This document shows positions 10,515 to 18,579 of a stretch of 63,726 nucleotides of DNA, in pieces. The DNA is taken from the NCBI GenBank assembly GCA_017860615.1, contig JAGDMU010000019.1, positions 1 to 63,726 of the forward strand, given 5' to 3'. Position 1 is the stretch's first letter; each line of letters starts with the position of its first letter. This DNA comes from Pseudomonadota bacterium. GTDB taxonomy: Bacteria > Campylobacterota > Campylobacteria > Campylobacterales > Sulfurospirillaceae. Made by a program: the position numbers and the translations under genes. Below the pieces are notes generated by a model. The model saw only the letters and a program-made list of their open reading frames with translations. It was not told the origin of the DNA and made no database searches.

Positions 10515-11035
10515 AAAAATCGAATTACTTTTCCGAACTCATCAAAAGCTATATCGACGAGATCGATGATCTGGTCAGCGATTCTGCCGGCAAGTCGGTG
10601 CTGCAAAAGCGCCTCGACGACAAGCGCGGCGAATTCGATTCGATCCTGCCGATGATCGAGTTTTCGACCGAAATGGTCGCCGTCGTTTTCTACGACGCTT
10701 TTGACTTCAAGTCGCCCGAAATCATGCAGCAGATCGTGCAGAGCGAACCCGACGATTCGGATTTCATCGGCTGGGACGAGCTCAAGGCGCAACTTGCGGT
10801 GTCAGCGTGGGCGCAGCCACTGATCGCTTCGTCGCTCAAGGTCCGCGGCGGCGACGCCTTCCTGGTGACCGCTGCGGCGCTCGAGTTCCTGCGCAGCAAG
10901 CCTTCGTCGTATGAGTCGCCGGCGGTCGAGGTGGACGACGAGGGTGACGAGCGCGCAGACGACGGCGAAGACGACTTGAGCGAGGCCGGCGCCGATTGGC
11001 TCGCCGAGCAGGGCTTTGAAACACTCGACCGCTGA
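10511..11035 (+). CDS. Hypothetical protein, second gene of the J-domain operon
   Basis: This 174-residue protein starts with TTG 10511 inside the stop of the J-domain gene, which implies translational coupling. The first two thirds are mixed helix and strand without a recognised motif (SYIDEIDDLV, IEFSTEMVAVVFYDAF). The tail is strongly acidic (DDEGDERADDGEDD) and probably disordered. I do not recognise the family. Conserved spacing with the J-domain gene suggests a partner or client. Confidence 0.75.
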   Translation: MKKSNYFSELIKSYIDEIDDLVSDSAGKSVLQKRLDDKRGEFDSILPMIEFSTEMVAVVFYDAFDFKSPEIMQQIVQSEPDDSDFIGWDELKAQLAVSAWAQPLIASSLKVRGGDAFLVTAAALEFLRSKPSSYESPAVEVDDEGDERADDGEDDLSEAGADWLAEQGFETLDR

Positions 11036-11064
11036 ACACCATTATTCGTAAAGAAGGAAACGAC

Positions 11065-11814
11065 ATGCATCAGATCGTTTTGAGATCATCCGAGTTGATT
11101 CTTGCCGGCGACATCGCCGGTGCCGAAAGAACCCTGGTCGCCGTCGCCGATCAGCAGGGCGATCACGCGCTGGTCAGCGTGCTCGACGAGATGCCGGCCA
11201 GTGATCTGCTGGCGGTCATGCGCGAGTTCGACTCGTCGCGCGAGTCGGTGGTCAACATGCTGGTGACGCCCGAGCAGTTCGCACGCGCGATCGTGCTCGA
11301 GAAGAAATACGGCGATCGCACCGGCGAGCGCTTGCGCGCGATGGTCAATGCCGTCATTCACCGCGATGGGCAGACCGCCTGCGAGTACCTTGAAACGATC
11401 GCCGACATCGAGGGCGGACCGTCGACGCTCGCTGATTATTTCGAGGACCGTTACGACGAGATCTTCAGCTTCGTGACCAGCGGCAGTTTCTCGCCGCAGT
11501 TCAACACCGATACCGGAGTCCAGACGCACAACACCTGGCTGATGGAAAAAATCGAGGAAATCGACCACGGCCTGTGTTTCGGCAACTCGATGGAAAGCTC
11601 GCGGCCGCAGGTCTCGCGCTTTGAAATCGCCGACGGCGACTGGATGGAAACCGCCTGGCTGCTGCGCTATGAGCTTCCCGACGCGTTCGAGGAAGTGATG
11701 ATGATCCTGCGCGATCGCGCACAGAAACGCGTCGAGCAGGCCAATGAGCTGGCGCTCGCCGGGCCAGCCGAGTCGGCGCCGGGCTCGGGCGACGAGGAAG
11801 AGTCGGCGATTTAG
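11065..11814 (+). CDS. Hypothetical protein, third gene of the J-domain operon
   Basis: The 249-residue soluble, mostly helical protein has no signal peptide and no known motif. It contains ELILAGDIAGAERTLVAVAD, which reads like a single TPR-type helical hairpin, and an aromatic-rich middle (YFEDRYDEIFSF). ATG 11065 follows AAGAAGGAAACGAC, a good ribosome-binding site. The tail is acidic (GSGDEEESAI). It lies 29 bases after the previous gene and 12 before the next. Function unknown. Confidence 0.75.
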   Translation: MHQIVLRSSELILAGDIAGAERTLVAVADQQGDHALVSVLDEMPASDLLAVMREFDSSRESVVNMLVTPEQFARAIVLEKKYGDRTGERLRAMVNAVIHRDGQTACEYLETIADIEGGPSTLADYFEDRYDEIFSFVTSGSFSPQFNTDTGVQTHNTWLMEKIEEIDHGLCFGNSMESSRPQVSRFEIADGDWMETAWLLRYELPDAFEEVMMILRDRAQKRVEQANELALAGPAESAPGSGDEEESAI

Positions 11815-11826
11815 GGAATTCTGCGC

Positions 11827-13071
11827 ATGGCAAGCACATCAACATCGCTGGCGGCTTTTGACGATCGCCCGTTCTTCGACAAGGCGCTGCGCTACGGCGT
11901 TGCCGAGCGAATCATTGCGAGCGACCGCTTGCCGTGCATCGAGCAGGATCTGGCCAAGGGCCTGGTCCAGATCGCCAATTATTTCGGCACTGCGCATCTG
12001 CGCCCCGAACTCGACCTCGCGCTACGGCGCATGGTCAAGTTGATCAGCCTCTATCTCGAGGAGATCTCGGCCGGCGACCTCGGCGTCGCCGCGGCGTCCC
12101 TGCGCGACAAGACGCTGCTGTCGCACTCCAAGGGCGGGTCGGAGATGATCAAGCGCCTGCATGCCTTGCCCGAGAGCGCGGTGATCGGCGGCGAGTGCGT
12201 CTCGGTCGAGAGCCAGCGCGCCTATCTCGACGAGGTCACGAGGTCAGCGACCTTCAGTCTTGAAAGCTACCGCGCCGAACTCGGCCTGCGCCTGAAAAAT
12301 CAGATGGCGATCGATTTTTCCTTGTGGCTCGCGAAAAAAATGGGCGTCTCGCGCCACGACGTCGACGACGCCGATGCGCTGATTCGCAGCGCGATGCTGG
12401 TCCTCTTTGTCGACATGGCGGCGCTCTCGCTGCCCTCGCGGACGGCCTTCGTTCGCCTGATCAAGGCGGCGCGAGCGGCCAAGGCGAAGCTTGACGAGCG
12501 ACGGCTCGATGTTTTCCTTAAGAACGAACCCGAAGAATTCCAGCGGCTGACGCGCGCGGCGATGGCTTCTTTCATCGCCAGCGACCTGCCGCGGATACGC
12601 GCGAGCGGCGCCAGCGCCGACAACTTACTGTACGGCGACCAGGGCCAAAGCTATTTCGTCAAGGCCAGCGTCGACGACGACGTTCGCGAATACGACCGGC
12701 TGGTGGCCAAGCACTGGGATCGCGTGACGCGCGGCGAGGCCGACGATCCGGCGGTGCTGGCGACCGTCTTCCTGCTGCTGGCGACCGGTCTTGCGCCCAA
12801 GGCGTCGATGCTGCTCAAGGACGCCAAGGCGCTGACCGGAAAATTCCGCGAGTCAGGTTTTGACTCGTCGGCGGTGATCGATTTCATCGCCAGCAATGCG
12901 CCGCAAGCGATGCACGACGATCTGCTGAAATTCTGGAAAGAGGATCTTAAGCGCGAAGCCGAGCAGCAACTCGCCGACAGCGATCCCAATTGGCCCGACA
13001 GCCACATGGAGCGCGCCGTCGAGTATCTGCGAACGACCTGCCGTGCCACGTGGAAAGGGAAAAAGTGGTGA
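11827..13071 (+). CDS. Hypothetical protein, fourth gene of the J-domain operon
   Basis: The 414-residue protein appears almost entirely helical and soluble. No catalytic motif is visible. Segments such as LQIANYFGTAHLRPELDLAL and PAVLATVFLLLATGL look like stacked helices. It ends the four-gene unit and stops 37 bases before the SRP RNA. The combination of one J-domain protein and three lineage-type unknowns suggests a dedicated chaperone-dependent assembly, which is inference. Confidence 0.75.
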   Translation: MASTSTSLAAFDDRPFFDKALRYGVAERIIASDRLPCIEQDLAKGLVQIANYFGTAHLRPELDLALRRMVKLISLYLEEISAGDLGVAAASLRDKTLLSHSKGGSEMIKRLHALPESAVIGGECVSVESQRAYLDEVTRSATFSLESYRAELGLRLKNQMAIDFSLWLAKKMGVSRHDVDDADALIRSAMLVLFVDMAALSLPSRTAFVRLIKAARAAKAKLDERRLDVFLKNEPEEFQRLTRAAMASFIASDLPRIRASGASADNLLYGDQGQSYFVKASVDDDVREYDRLVAKHWDRVTRGEADDPAVLATVFLLLATGLAPKASMLLKDAKALTGKFRESGFDSSAVIDFIASNAPQAMHDDLLKFWKEDLKREAEQQLADSDPNWPDSHMERAVEYLRTTCRATWKGKKW

Positions 13072-13100
13072 GCCCTGGCGTCGCGAGCGCCGACTGATGG

Positions 13101-13106
13101 TATTAT
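13101..13106 (+). promoter_or_regulatory. Likely -10 element of ffs
   Basis: TATTAT lies 6-7 bases before the predicted 5' end of the SRP RNA. The -35 region is weak. Confidence 0.4.
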
Positions 13107-13112
13107 TCGCCT

Positions 13113-13210
13113 CGGCGGGTCTCCCCGCATTGCAGCGTGGTGAACCTGGTCAGGTCCGGAAGGAAGCAGCCACAGCCATTTACTGCGAGTGCCGGGGGTA
13201 AGGCTCGCCA
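13113..13210 (+). ncRNA. ffs: Signal recognition particle RNA, small bacterial type (4.5S)
   Basis: The core carries GGTCAGGTCCGGAAGGAAGC (about 13148-13167), the nearly invariant SRP domain IV loop that binds Ffh. It is flanked by complementary arms: GGCGGG near 13114-13119 pairs with CTCGCC near 13204-13209, and CCCCGCATTGCAG pairs with CTGCGAGTGCCGGGG. Size (about 100 nt) fits the Alu-less small form. A short T-rich run (CCTTCTTTTC) follows and may end transcription. Ends are estimated from pairing. Confidence 0.95.
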
Positions 13211-13250
13211 CCTTCTTTTCTGGCGATGCGTTCGCGTCGCGTCAAGCAAT

Positions 13251-13991
13251 CTATCTGCTGTAAAAATGCACGTCGCCGAAACGCGTTTCGACGCGCTCTG
13301 CGGTATTGTCGGTATCGGCGCCGAGCGCGACCGCGGTAATTTGCGGCACCGGGTCGCCAAAAGCGGCTCTGAAGTCGGCGGCGACATCGCGTACGACTTC
13401 GCGCCACTGCCCGGCATGCGCGTTGCCCGAATCGACGACGATCATTCGAACGCGGTCGCTATAAGGGTTCCAGCCCGTTTCGCCGGCCGCCTGCTTGCTT
13501 CCCCAGACGTAACAGAGTGCCGCCGCCGGGATGTTGGCGCCATGCAGCAATCGCGCCGCGGAAATCTTGAGGCGGTCGCCGATCGAGAGTCGCTCGACCG
13601 GCAGGTCGAAAAGCACATAGACGCGTGCGGCGTAGTCGTCGCCTGCCTTCTCGCGCAGGTCCGAGCCGGCGAGCGCGCCGGAAATACGCCAGCGCCACTT
13701 GAGTAGCGGCGTCGCCGCCGGGTCGACGCGCAGCGCGTAGGCCAGGCTCGACGACGATCGATCGGAAACGACGCGCAGCACGGTGCTGCCTTGTTCGCTG
13801 ATCAGATCGAAGCGGTTTTCGCGGTCGACGCCGGGCAGGCTCTGCGTCACCCATCCGGCGGGGAATGTCGTCCCGGCGCTGGCGCCCGAAAACGTCGTCG
13901 GCTCGATCGGGTGGCGTGCTGCGTCTTCGGCGTGCGCGCCAAGCGACCAGAGCGCGGCGATGGCGAGCAGGGCACGGAGGTGAGGCGTCAT
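13251..13991 (-). CDS. DUF3047 domain exported protein
   Basis: The 246-residue protein has a signal peptide (MTPHLRALLAIAALWSLGAHA) and then a DUF3047-type domain: a beta-rich body with LKWRWRISG, YAARVYVLFD and the closing ADFRAAFGD plus AVALGADTDNT. The function of the family is unknown. ATG 13991 overlaps the stop of the upstream glycosyltransferase gene (ATGA), so the two are translationally coupled; the longer frame upstream is discarded for this reason. It is the last gene of a three-gene minus-strand unit. Confidence 0.85.
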   Translation of the reverse strand: MTPHLRALLAIAALWSLGAHAEDAARHPIEPTTFSGASAGTTFPAGWVTQSLPGVDRENRFDLISEQGSTVLRVVSDRSSSSLAYALRVDPAATPLLKWRWRISGALAGSDLREKAGDDYAARVYVLFDLPVERLSIGDRLKISAARLLHGANIPAAALCYVWGSKQAAGETGWNPYSDRVRMIVVDSGNAHAGQWREVVRDVAADFRAAFGDPVPQITAVALGADTDNTAERVETRFGDVHFYSR

Positions 13992-14605
13992 GGCGTCAAT
14001 CCAGCGAGGTCTTCGAGTTCGGCCAGGCGCGGCAAATCCTGCGGGCGGTCGACGTCCCACAGCGTTATCGGTTCGGCCCAGCGCAGCCCCAGTTCGTGCA
14101 GCCGCTCGCGGGTCTGCGCCATGACGCGTTCGCTGCCCCAGTCGATGTTCTCGAAAATACGCGGGTACGGGCGTTTGAGACCGACCAGCACGTAGCCGCC
14201 GTCTTCGGCGGGCAGAAAAACCGCGTCGTGATCGCTCAGCGCGCTCGCCGCCAGCGCCAGATGCGCACGATTGAGCGCCGGACAGTCGGTGCCGATCAGC
14301 AGCAGCGGGCCGCCGTGCGCGGCGAAGGCGTTGGCCATTCGCGCGCCCAGGTCGTCACCCGATTGCGCGCAGAGTGCGACGCCGCGGCGGTCGCGCAAGG
14401 CGCGGAAGAAACGCCCAGACGTATCGGGCGCGCAGTGCAGCGTGACGCGTCGCGGCGCGAAACTTTCCGCCAGTTGCAGCGTTCTCAGCGTCAGCCGGCG
14501 CTGCAGTCGCGCCGCTGCGGCGGCGCCCAGCGCGGCAATCAGCCGCGTCTTGGCGACCCCCGGCTGCGGCGCCTTGGCGAAGATTGCGAGATCGAGCGCA
14601 GTCAT
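13988..14605 (-). CDS. CofC/MobA-like nucleotidyl/glycosyltransferase (rSAM/selenodomain-associated transferase 1 type, DUF2064)
   Basis: The 205-residue protein begins ALDLAIFAKAPQPGVAKTRL, the hallmark start of the TIGR04282/DUF2064 family (a GT-A fold resembling CofC). It contains LLIGTDCPALN, the metal/nucleotide-binding region, and EDGGYVLVGLK. Start ATG 14605 is chosen because this motif starts there; in-frame ATGs at 14632 and 14656 are possible, the latter overlapping the upstream gene. Family members usually occur as a pair with the TIGR04283 transferase, exactly as here. The substrate is not known. Confidence 0.88.
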   Translation of the reverse strand: MTALDLAIFAKAPQPGVAKTRLIAALGAAAAARLQRRLTLRTLQLAESFAPRRVTLHCAPDTSGRFFRALRDRRGVALCAQSGDDLGARMANAFAAHGGPLLLIGTDCPALNRAHLALAASALSDHDAVFLPAEDGGYVLVGLKRPYPRIFENIDWGSERVMAQTRERLHELGLRWAEPITLWDVDRPQDLPRLAELEDLAGLTP

Positions 14606-14636
14606 CGAGTTCGTCTCGCTCGTCGAACTCATCGAG

Positions 14637-15332
14637 TCAGCGCTGCCGTGGTGCATAGCCGTAACGAACGGCGAGTTGGTCGGGGTCGGCGCCGAAAAAG
14701 TAGGCGGCGCGCAGGCGCCACATCAGCACGATGGTTGGCAGCACCCCGTGCTTCTCCCAGCGCCGTCCCGAGGTGACGGCGCACGCGCGCAGGCAGGCTG
14801 GCGCGGCAAAGCGCTTGAGTCGGCGGCAGAGCGCGATGTCCTCCATCAAGGCCTGTTCGGGATAACCGCCGACGCGTTCAAATAGATCGCGGCGAACGAA
14901 AATCGCCTGGTCGCCGGTGGCGATTTGCGAGCGGCGCGAGCGCCAGTTCATCAGGCGCGCGACGAGCAGCAGCAAGCGGTGTGTTCCCTCAATGCGAACG
15001 TCGAAGCGGCCCCATTGCGCGCCGGCATCAATCGCCGCCTCGATGTCGCCTGCGGCCGACGCCGGAAGGCTGGTGTCGGCGTGCAGGAAAAGAAGCACTT
15101 CGCCGCGGCTGGCGGCGGCGCCCGCATTCATCTGCAGCGCCCGGCCGCGCGGCGCGTCGATCAGCTGATCGACGAGCGGCAGCGCTTGCTCGACGGTGTC
15201 GTCGTCGCTGCCGCCATCGACCAGCAGCAGCGTCGCACGGCCGCGCAGCGCTTGCAGCGCGTTGAGCCGAGATCGGATCTGCGCGCCTTCGTTAAGCGTC
15301 GGGATGATCACCGAGAGGAAGGGGGCTGGCAT
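14637..15332 (-). CDS. Family 2 glycosyltransferase (rSAM/selenodomain-associated transferase 2 type)
   Basis: This 231-residue GT-A enzyme starts with FLSVIIPTLNEGAQI. It has LLLVDGGSDDDTV for nucleotide-sugar binding, the acid pair HADTSLP, and QAIFVRRDLFERVGGYPEQ followed by EDIALCRRLKR, typical of TIGR04283 proteins. It is the first gene of the three-gene unit with the CofC-like transferase and the DUF3047 protein. Acceptor and sugar are unknown; soluble, no membrane helix. Confidence 0.88.
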   Translation of the reverse strand: MPAPFLSVIIPTLNEGAQIRSRLNALQALRGRATLLLVDGGSDDDTVEQALPLVDQLIDAPRGRALQMNAGAAASRGEVLLFLHADTSLPASAAGDIEAAIDAGAQWGRFDVRIEGTHRLLLLVARLMNWRSRRSQIATGDQAIFVRRDLFERVGGYPEQALMEDIALCRRLKRFAAPACLRACAVTSGRRWEKHGVLPTIVLMWRLRAAYFFGADPDQLAVRYGYAPRQR

Positions 15333-15368
15333 CTGGAATGCTTGAGTGTTTTCCGGAACGTCGATTGA

Positions 15369-15398
15369 ACAACGCCAGCGACGAGTCCCTGGCGTTGT
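15369..15398 (-). terminator. Hairpin between rhlE and the glycosyltransferase gene, possible terminator
   Basis: ACAACGCCAG (15369-15378) pairs perfectly with CTGGCGTTGT (15389-15398) around a 10-base loop. It follows the rhlE stop on the minus strand. There is no clear T-run, so termination is uncertain. The rest of 15333-15424 shows nothing. Confidence 0.4.
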
Positions 15399-15424
15399 CC
15401 TGGCTGCATTCTAGCGGGTCTTGG

Positions 15425-16729
15425 CTAGTGGTGGCGCGTCCCGCTGCGGTGCGAGCCGCCGGCCGGCGGCTTGCCGCTGCCCGAACGGCTCGGCGAGCCG
15501 GAGCGACCGCCGCCGGGACGGCCGCTTCCCGAACGCCCGCCGCCGCTGCGCGCGCCGGCCGAGCGCATCAGGATCGGCTCGGCGCGGATGCTCGGATCGG
15601 GCGCGTATTCGGGATAGTCGATGACGTCGATCTGCTTCTTGAGCAAGCGCTCGATGTCGTGCAGGAGCTTGAGCTCGTCGACGCAGACCAAGGAGACGGC
15701 AGCGCCTTCGACGCCGGCGCGGCCGGTACGGCCGATGCGATGGACGTAGTCTTCGGCGACGTTGGGCAGCTCGAAATTGACGACGTGCGGCAACTCGTTG
15801 ATGTCGATTCCGCGTGCCGCGATGTCGGTGGCGACCAGCACGTGCAGCTTGCCGCTCTTGAAGTTGGCGAGCGCCCGGGTGCGCGCGTTCTGGCTCTTGT
15901 TGCCGTGGATCGCGTCGGCCTCGATGCCGGCCTTGAGCAGCTTGTCGGCCAGGCCGTTGGCGCCCCACTTGGTACGCGTGAACACCAGCACCTGGTACCA
16001 GCCCTTGTCCTTGATCAGGTCGATCAGCAGGTCTTTCTTGCGCTCGCGGTCGACACGGTAGACGTACTGCTTGACGAGTTCGGACGCGGTGTTGCGTTTC
16101 TCGGATTCGACGTAGCCCGGATCGGTCAGGAACGTTGCGGCCAAGGTTTTGATTTCGTCGGAGAAGGTCGCCGAGAAGAGCAGCGTCTGGCGCTTCTTGG
16201 GAACCAGCGCGATGACGCGCTTGATGTCGTGGATGAAGCCCATGTCGAGCATGCGGTCGGCTTCGTCGAGCACCAGCGTTTCGACGCCCGAAAGATCGAC
16301 GTTGCGTTGCTGCGCGTGGTCGAGCAGGCGGCCGGGGGTGGCCACCAGGATGTCGACGCCGCTCCTGAGCGCCGAAATCTGCGGGTTCATGCTGACGCCG
16401 CCGAAGATCACCAGCGACTTGAACGGCAGGTGCGCGCCGTAGGTGCGAACGCTTTCTTCGACCTGCGCGGCGAGTTCGCGCGTCGGCGTCAGGATCAGCA
16501 CGCGGATCTTGCGCGGCCCGGCGACGCGCGGCGCGCCGGCCAGGCGGTTGAGGATCGGCAGCGTGAAGCCGGCGGTCTTGCCGGTGCCGGTCTGCGCGCA
16601 GGCCATCAGGTCGCGGCCGGAAAGCACCACGGGAATGGCCTGGGCCTGAATCGGGGTGGGGGTTTCATAGCCTTGGTCGGCAACGGAACGAAGGATCTCG
16701 GGTGCGAGACCCAGTTCGGTAAATTTCAT
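15425..16729 (-). CDS. rhlE: DEAD-box RNA helicase RhlE-like
   Basis: The 434-residue RNA helicase carries all core motifs in order: Q-motif region ([10 protein letters not shown]), motif [15 protein letters not shown], motif II as [13 protein letters not shown], motif III (SATFS) and motif [12 protein letters not shown]. The C-terminus from about 385 is a Gly/Ser/Arg-rich tail typical of RNA-binding extensions in RhlE/CsdA-like proteins. ATG 16729 is chosen since [12 protein letters not shown] is the conserved N-terminus; the open frame runs 57 codons further without support. A roughly 400-base leader region to the divergent phaB leaves room for a regulated 5' UTR, as is common for cold-induced helicases. 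Confidence 0.92.
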   Translation of the reverse strand: MKFTELGLAPEILRSVADQGYETPTPIQAQAIPVVLSGRDLMACAQTGTGKTAGFTLPILNRLAGAPRVAGPRKIRVLILTPTRELAAQVEESVRTYGAHLPFKSLVIFGGVSMNPQISALRSGVDILVATPGRLLDHAQQRNVDLSGVETLVLDEADRMLDMGFIHDIKRVIALVPKKRQTLLFSATFSDEIKTLAATFLTDPGYVESEKRNTASELVKQYVYRVDRERKKDLLIDLIKDKGWYQVLVFTRTKWGANGLADKLLKAGIEADAIHGNKSQNARTRALANFKSGKLHVLVATDIAARGIDINELPHVVNFELPNVAEDYVHRIGRTGRAGVEGAAVSLVCVDELKLLHDIERLLKKQIDVIDYPEYAPDPSIRAEPILMRSAGARSGGGRSGSGRPGGGRSGSPSRSGSGKPPAGGSHRSGTRHH

Positions 16730-17127
16730 GCGAAAGAACTCCTGGCGTTTGCCATGCGTGCGCGGAAGAACCGCCAATGCACGAACCAGTCTGGGCAAAC
16801 GCGACGGGATTTGTGAGTCGGACGAGGCGAGACTGCCTGGCCCGATCGGACGCGCGCCAAGACTGTTGAATGGCGCTGCGAGGAAGGCGGATAGTATCAC
16901 GCCGCAGCCGAATTCCGGCCACTTCTGTGCCGCGCTGCTGGTCCGGGGGGCGACATTAGGGTAAAAAGCGGGTTGATTGCCAAGAACAAAGTTGGTTATT
17001 ATTGTTTGTCATAAAAGGGAGCAGAAATCCAAAGAGCTTCACTCGCTATATCCCTGTCAGTCTGCCGGTCATGATCGACAGGGCTTCGTTCCCGCAATCC
17101 CAAGGTTCGTCAACGAAAGGAAATAAC
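16730..17127. other. Divergent intergenic region between rhlE and phaB
   Basis: These 398 bases hold the starts of both transcripts. A candidate promoter toward phaB is listed separately. The remaining part shows no convincing gene, and the open frames there are extensions of the two neighbours. Confidence 0.6.
16973..17002 (+). promoter_or_regulatory. Candidate sigma-70 promoter for phaB
   Basis: TTGATT (16973-16978) and TATTAT (16997-17002) are 18 bases apart. The site lies about 125 bases upstream of the phaB start. Confidence 0.4.
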
Positions 17128-17871
17128 ATGACACAACGTGTTGCTCTGGTTACCGGTGCGATGGGCGGTCTCGGCACCGCCATCTGTCAGGAACTCTGCA
17201 AGGCCGGACACAAGGTGGTCGCTGCCTATCATCCCGAGTTCGACAAGCCCGACGAGTGGACCCGCGAAATGGCCGACGCCGGTTTCAAGGATTTCATCTG
17301 CGTCGCGGGCGACGTCTCGCTGCTCGACTCGTGCGCGGCGATGGTCGCCGAGGCCGAAGCCAAGGCCGGCCCGATCGACATCCTGGTCAACAACGCCGGG
17401 ATCACGCGCGACCGCCTGTTCGCCAAATTGGAGCCGGGCCAGTGGGACGCCGTGATCGCCACCAACCTCTCCAGTCTCTTCAATATGTGCAAGCAGGTCT
17501 CAAGCAAGATGGCGTCGCGCGGCTGGGGCCGCATCATCAATATTTCTTCGGTCAATGGCGTCAAGGGGCAGGCGGGTCAAACCAACTATTCGGCGGCCAA
17601 GGCCGGCGTGATCGGTTTTACCAAGGCGCTGGCCGCCGAGCTGGCGGCCAAGGGCGTGACCGTCAACGCCATCGCTCCCGGTTACGTGGCGACCAAGATG
17701 GTGATGGCGATCAAGCCTGACGTGCTGCAAAGCATCATCGACACGGTGCCGATGAAACGTCTGGCCAAGCCCGAAGAAATCGGCGGCGCCTGCGCTTATC
17801 TGGCGTCCGATCTCGCTGCTTTCATGACCGGTGCGACGATGAACATCAACGGCGGTTTGTACTACCAGTAA
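17128..17871 (+). CDS. phaB: Acetoacetyl-CoA reductase (PHB synthesis)
   Basis: The 247-residue short-chain dehydrogenase reduces acetoacetyl-CoA to (R)-3-hydroxybutyryl-CoA with NADPH, the second step of polyhydroxybutyrate synthesis. Visible are the Rossmann motif TGAMGGLG (9-16), NNAG (88-91) and the catalytic Ser140, Tyr154 and Lys158 (NYSAAKAG). The C-terminus (GATMNINGGLYYQ) is the usual PhaB/FabG end; the YYQ ending favours PhaB over FabG, as does the phaR gene next door. ATG 17128 follows AAAGGAAATAAC. A strong terminator follows. Confidence 0.93.
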   Translation: MTQRVALVTGAMGGLGTAICQELCKAGHKVVAAYHPEFDKPDEWTREMADAGFKDFICVAGDVSLLDSCAAMVAEAEAKAGPIDILVNNAGITRDRLFAKLEPGQWDAVIATNLSSLFNMCKQVSSKMASRGWGRIINISSVNGVKGQAGQTNYSAAKAGVIGFTKALAAELAAKGVTVNAIAPGYVATKMVMAIKPDVLQSIIDTVPMKRLAKPEEIGGACAYLASDLAAFMTGATMNINGGLYYQ

Positions 17872-17896
17872 GCGACCGGTAGCGCCGGATCGCACG

Positions 17897-17925
17897 ACAG
17901 GCTCCGCAACGGAGCCTGTTTTTTT
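17897..17925 (+). terminator. Rho-independent terminator of phaB
   Basis: ACAGGCTCCG (17897-17906) pairs with CGGAGCCTGT (17910-17919) around a CAA loop, followed by seven T residues. It is a textbook terminator 25 bases after the stop. Confidence 0.92.
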
Positions 17926-17963
17926 GCCGGTCAGACGTGCTCAAGTCCGACCGCTGGCTAGGG

Positions 17964-17969
17964 TATAAT
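17964..17969 (+). promoter_or_regulatory. Perfect -10 box for phaR
   Basis: TATAAT at 17964-17969 matches the consensus exactly and lies about 68 bases before the phaR start. The -35 around 17941-17946 is poor. Confidence 0.6.
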
Positions 17970-18036
17970 GCTGCCCTGCACCATCAATGCGCCAAGAAGA
18001 GCGTACTTTGCACGATTTACCTTTGGAGAGGTCTTC

Positions 18037-18537
18037 ATGCCTGAGTCGTTTCGACTGGTCAAAAAATACCCGAATCGCCGTCTCTACGTCAAGGTGGTCG
18101 ATGCCAAGACCGGCGAGGATCTGACGCGCAGCATCCTGTTGCAGATCATCATCGAGGAGGAAACGGCGGGCGTTCCGCTATTTACCACCGAGTTGCTCGC
18201 GCAAATGATCCGTTTCTATGGCCATGCCATGGAGGGAATGCTGGGAAAATACCTGGAGACGAACATCAAGTCGTTCACCGAATTCCAGAAGAAACTCGCC
18301 GAGCAGTCGCATTCGCTCTACGGCGAGAACAGCAACCAGGGGCAAAGCGATATGTGGTCGCAGTTCATGAGCTTCCAGGGGCCGGCGATGCAGACGATGA
18401 TGGCGACCTATATGGACCAGAGCAAGAAGATGGTCCATCAGATGCAGGATCAGCTCAAGACGCAGACGTTCAATATGTTTTCGGCGATTCCGGTTCCCGG
18501 CTTTGGCAACAACGATCAAAAGAAGCCGAAACAATAG
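18037..18537 (+). CDS. phaR: Polyhydroxyalkanoate synthesis regulator PhaR with an internal N-terminal deletion
   Basis: PhaR represses phasin genes and binds PHB and DNA through its N-terminal domain. The 166-residue product opens with RLVKKYPNRRLY (6-17) and continues directly with VKVVDAKTGEDLTRSILLQI. Known PhaR proteins have roughly two dozen residues between these two parts (a DTxTSxYITLxDVxxLV-type stretch). Here that stretch is absent and the join, at codons 17/18 (about 18087/18088), is in frame. The accumulation-regulatory middle (PLFTTELLAQMIRFYGHAMEG) and the Gln/Met-rich tail are intact. ATG 18037 follows GGAGAGG. The protein may have lost DNA binding; an assembly collapse is also possible. 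Confidence 0.88.
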   Translation: MPESFRLVKKYPNRRLYVKVVDAKTGEDLTRSILLQIIIEEETAGVPLFTTELLAQMIRFYGHAMEGMLGKYLETNIKSFTEFQKKLAEQSHSLYGENSNQGQSDMWSQFMSFQGPAMQTMMATYMDQSKKMVHQMQDQLKTQTFNMFSAIPVPGFGNNDQKKPKQ

Positions 18538-18579
18538 TCGGCACGCCGCGACGACTGGCGCCAAGCCATCACTCTGTTT

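Noticed and set aside
10511-13071. Phage or defence origin for the J-domain operon
   Set aside because: Base composition matches the chromosome and no phage, integrase or attachment signature is visible.
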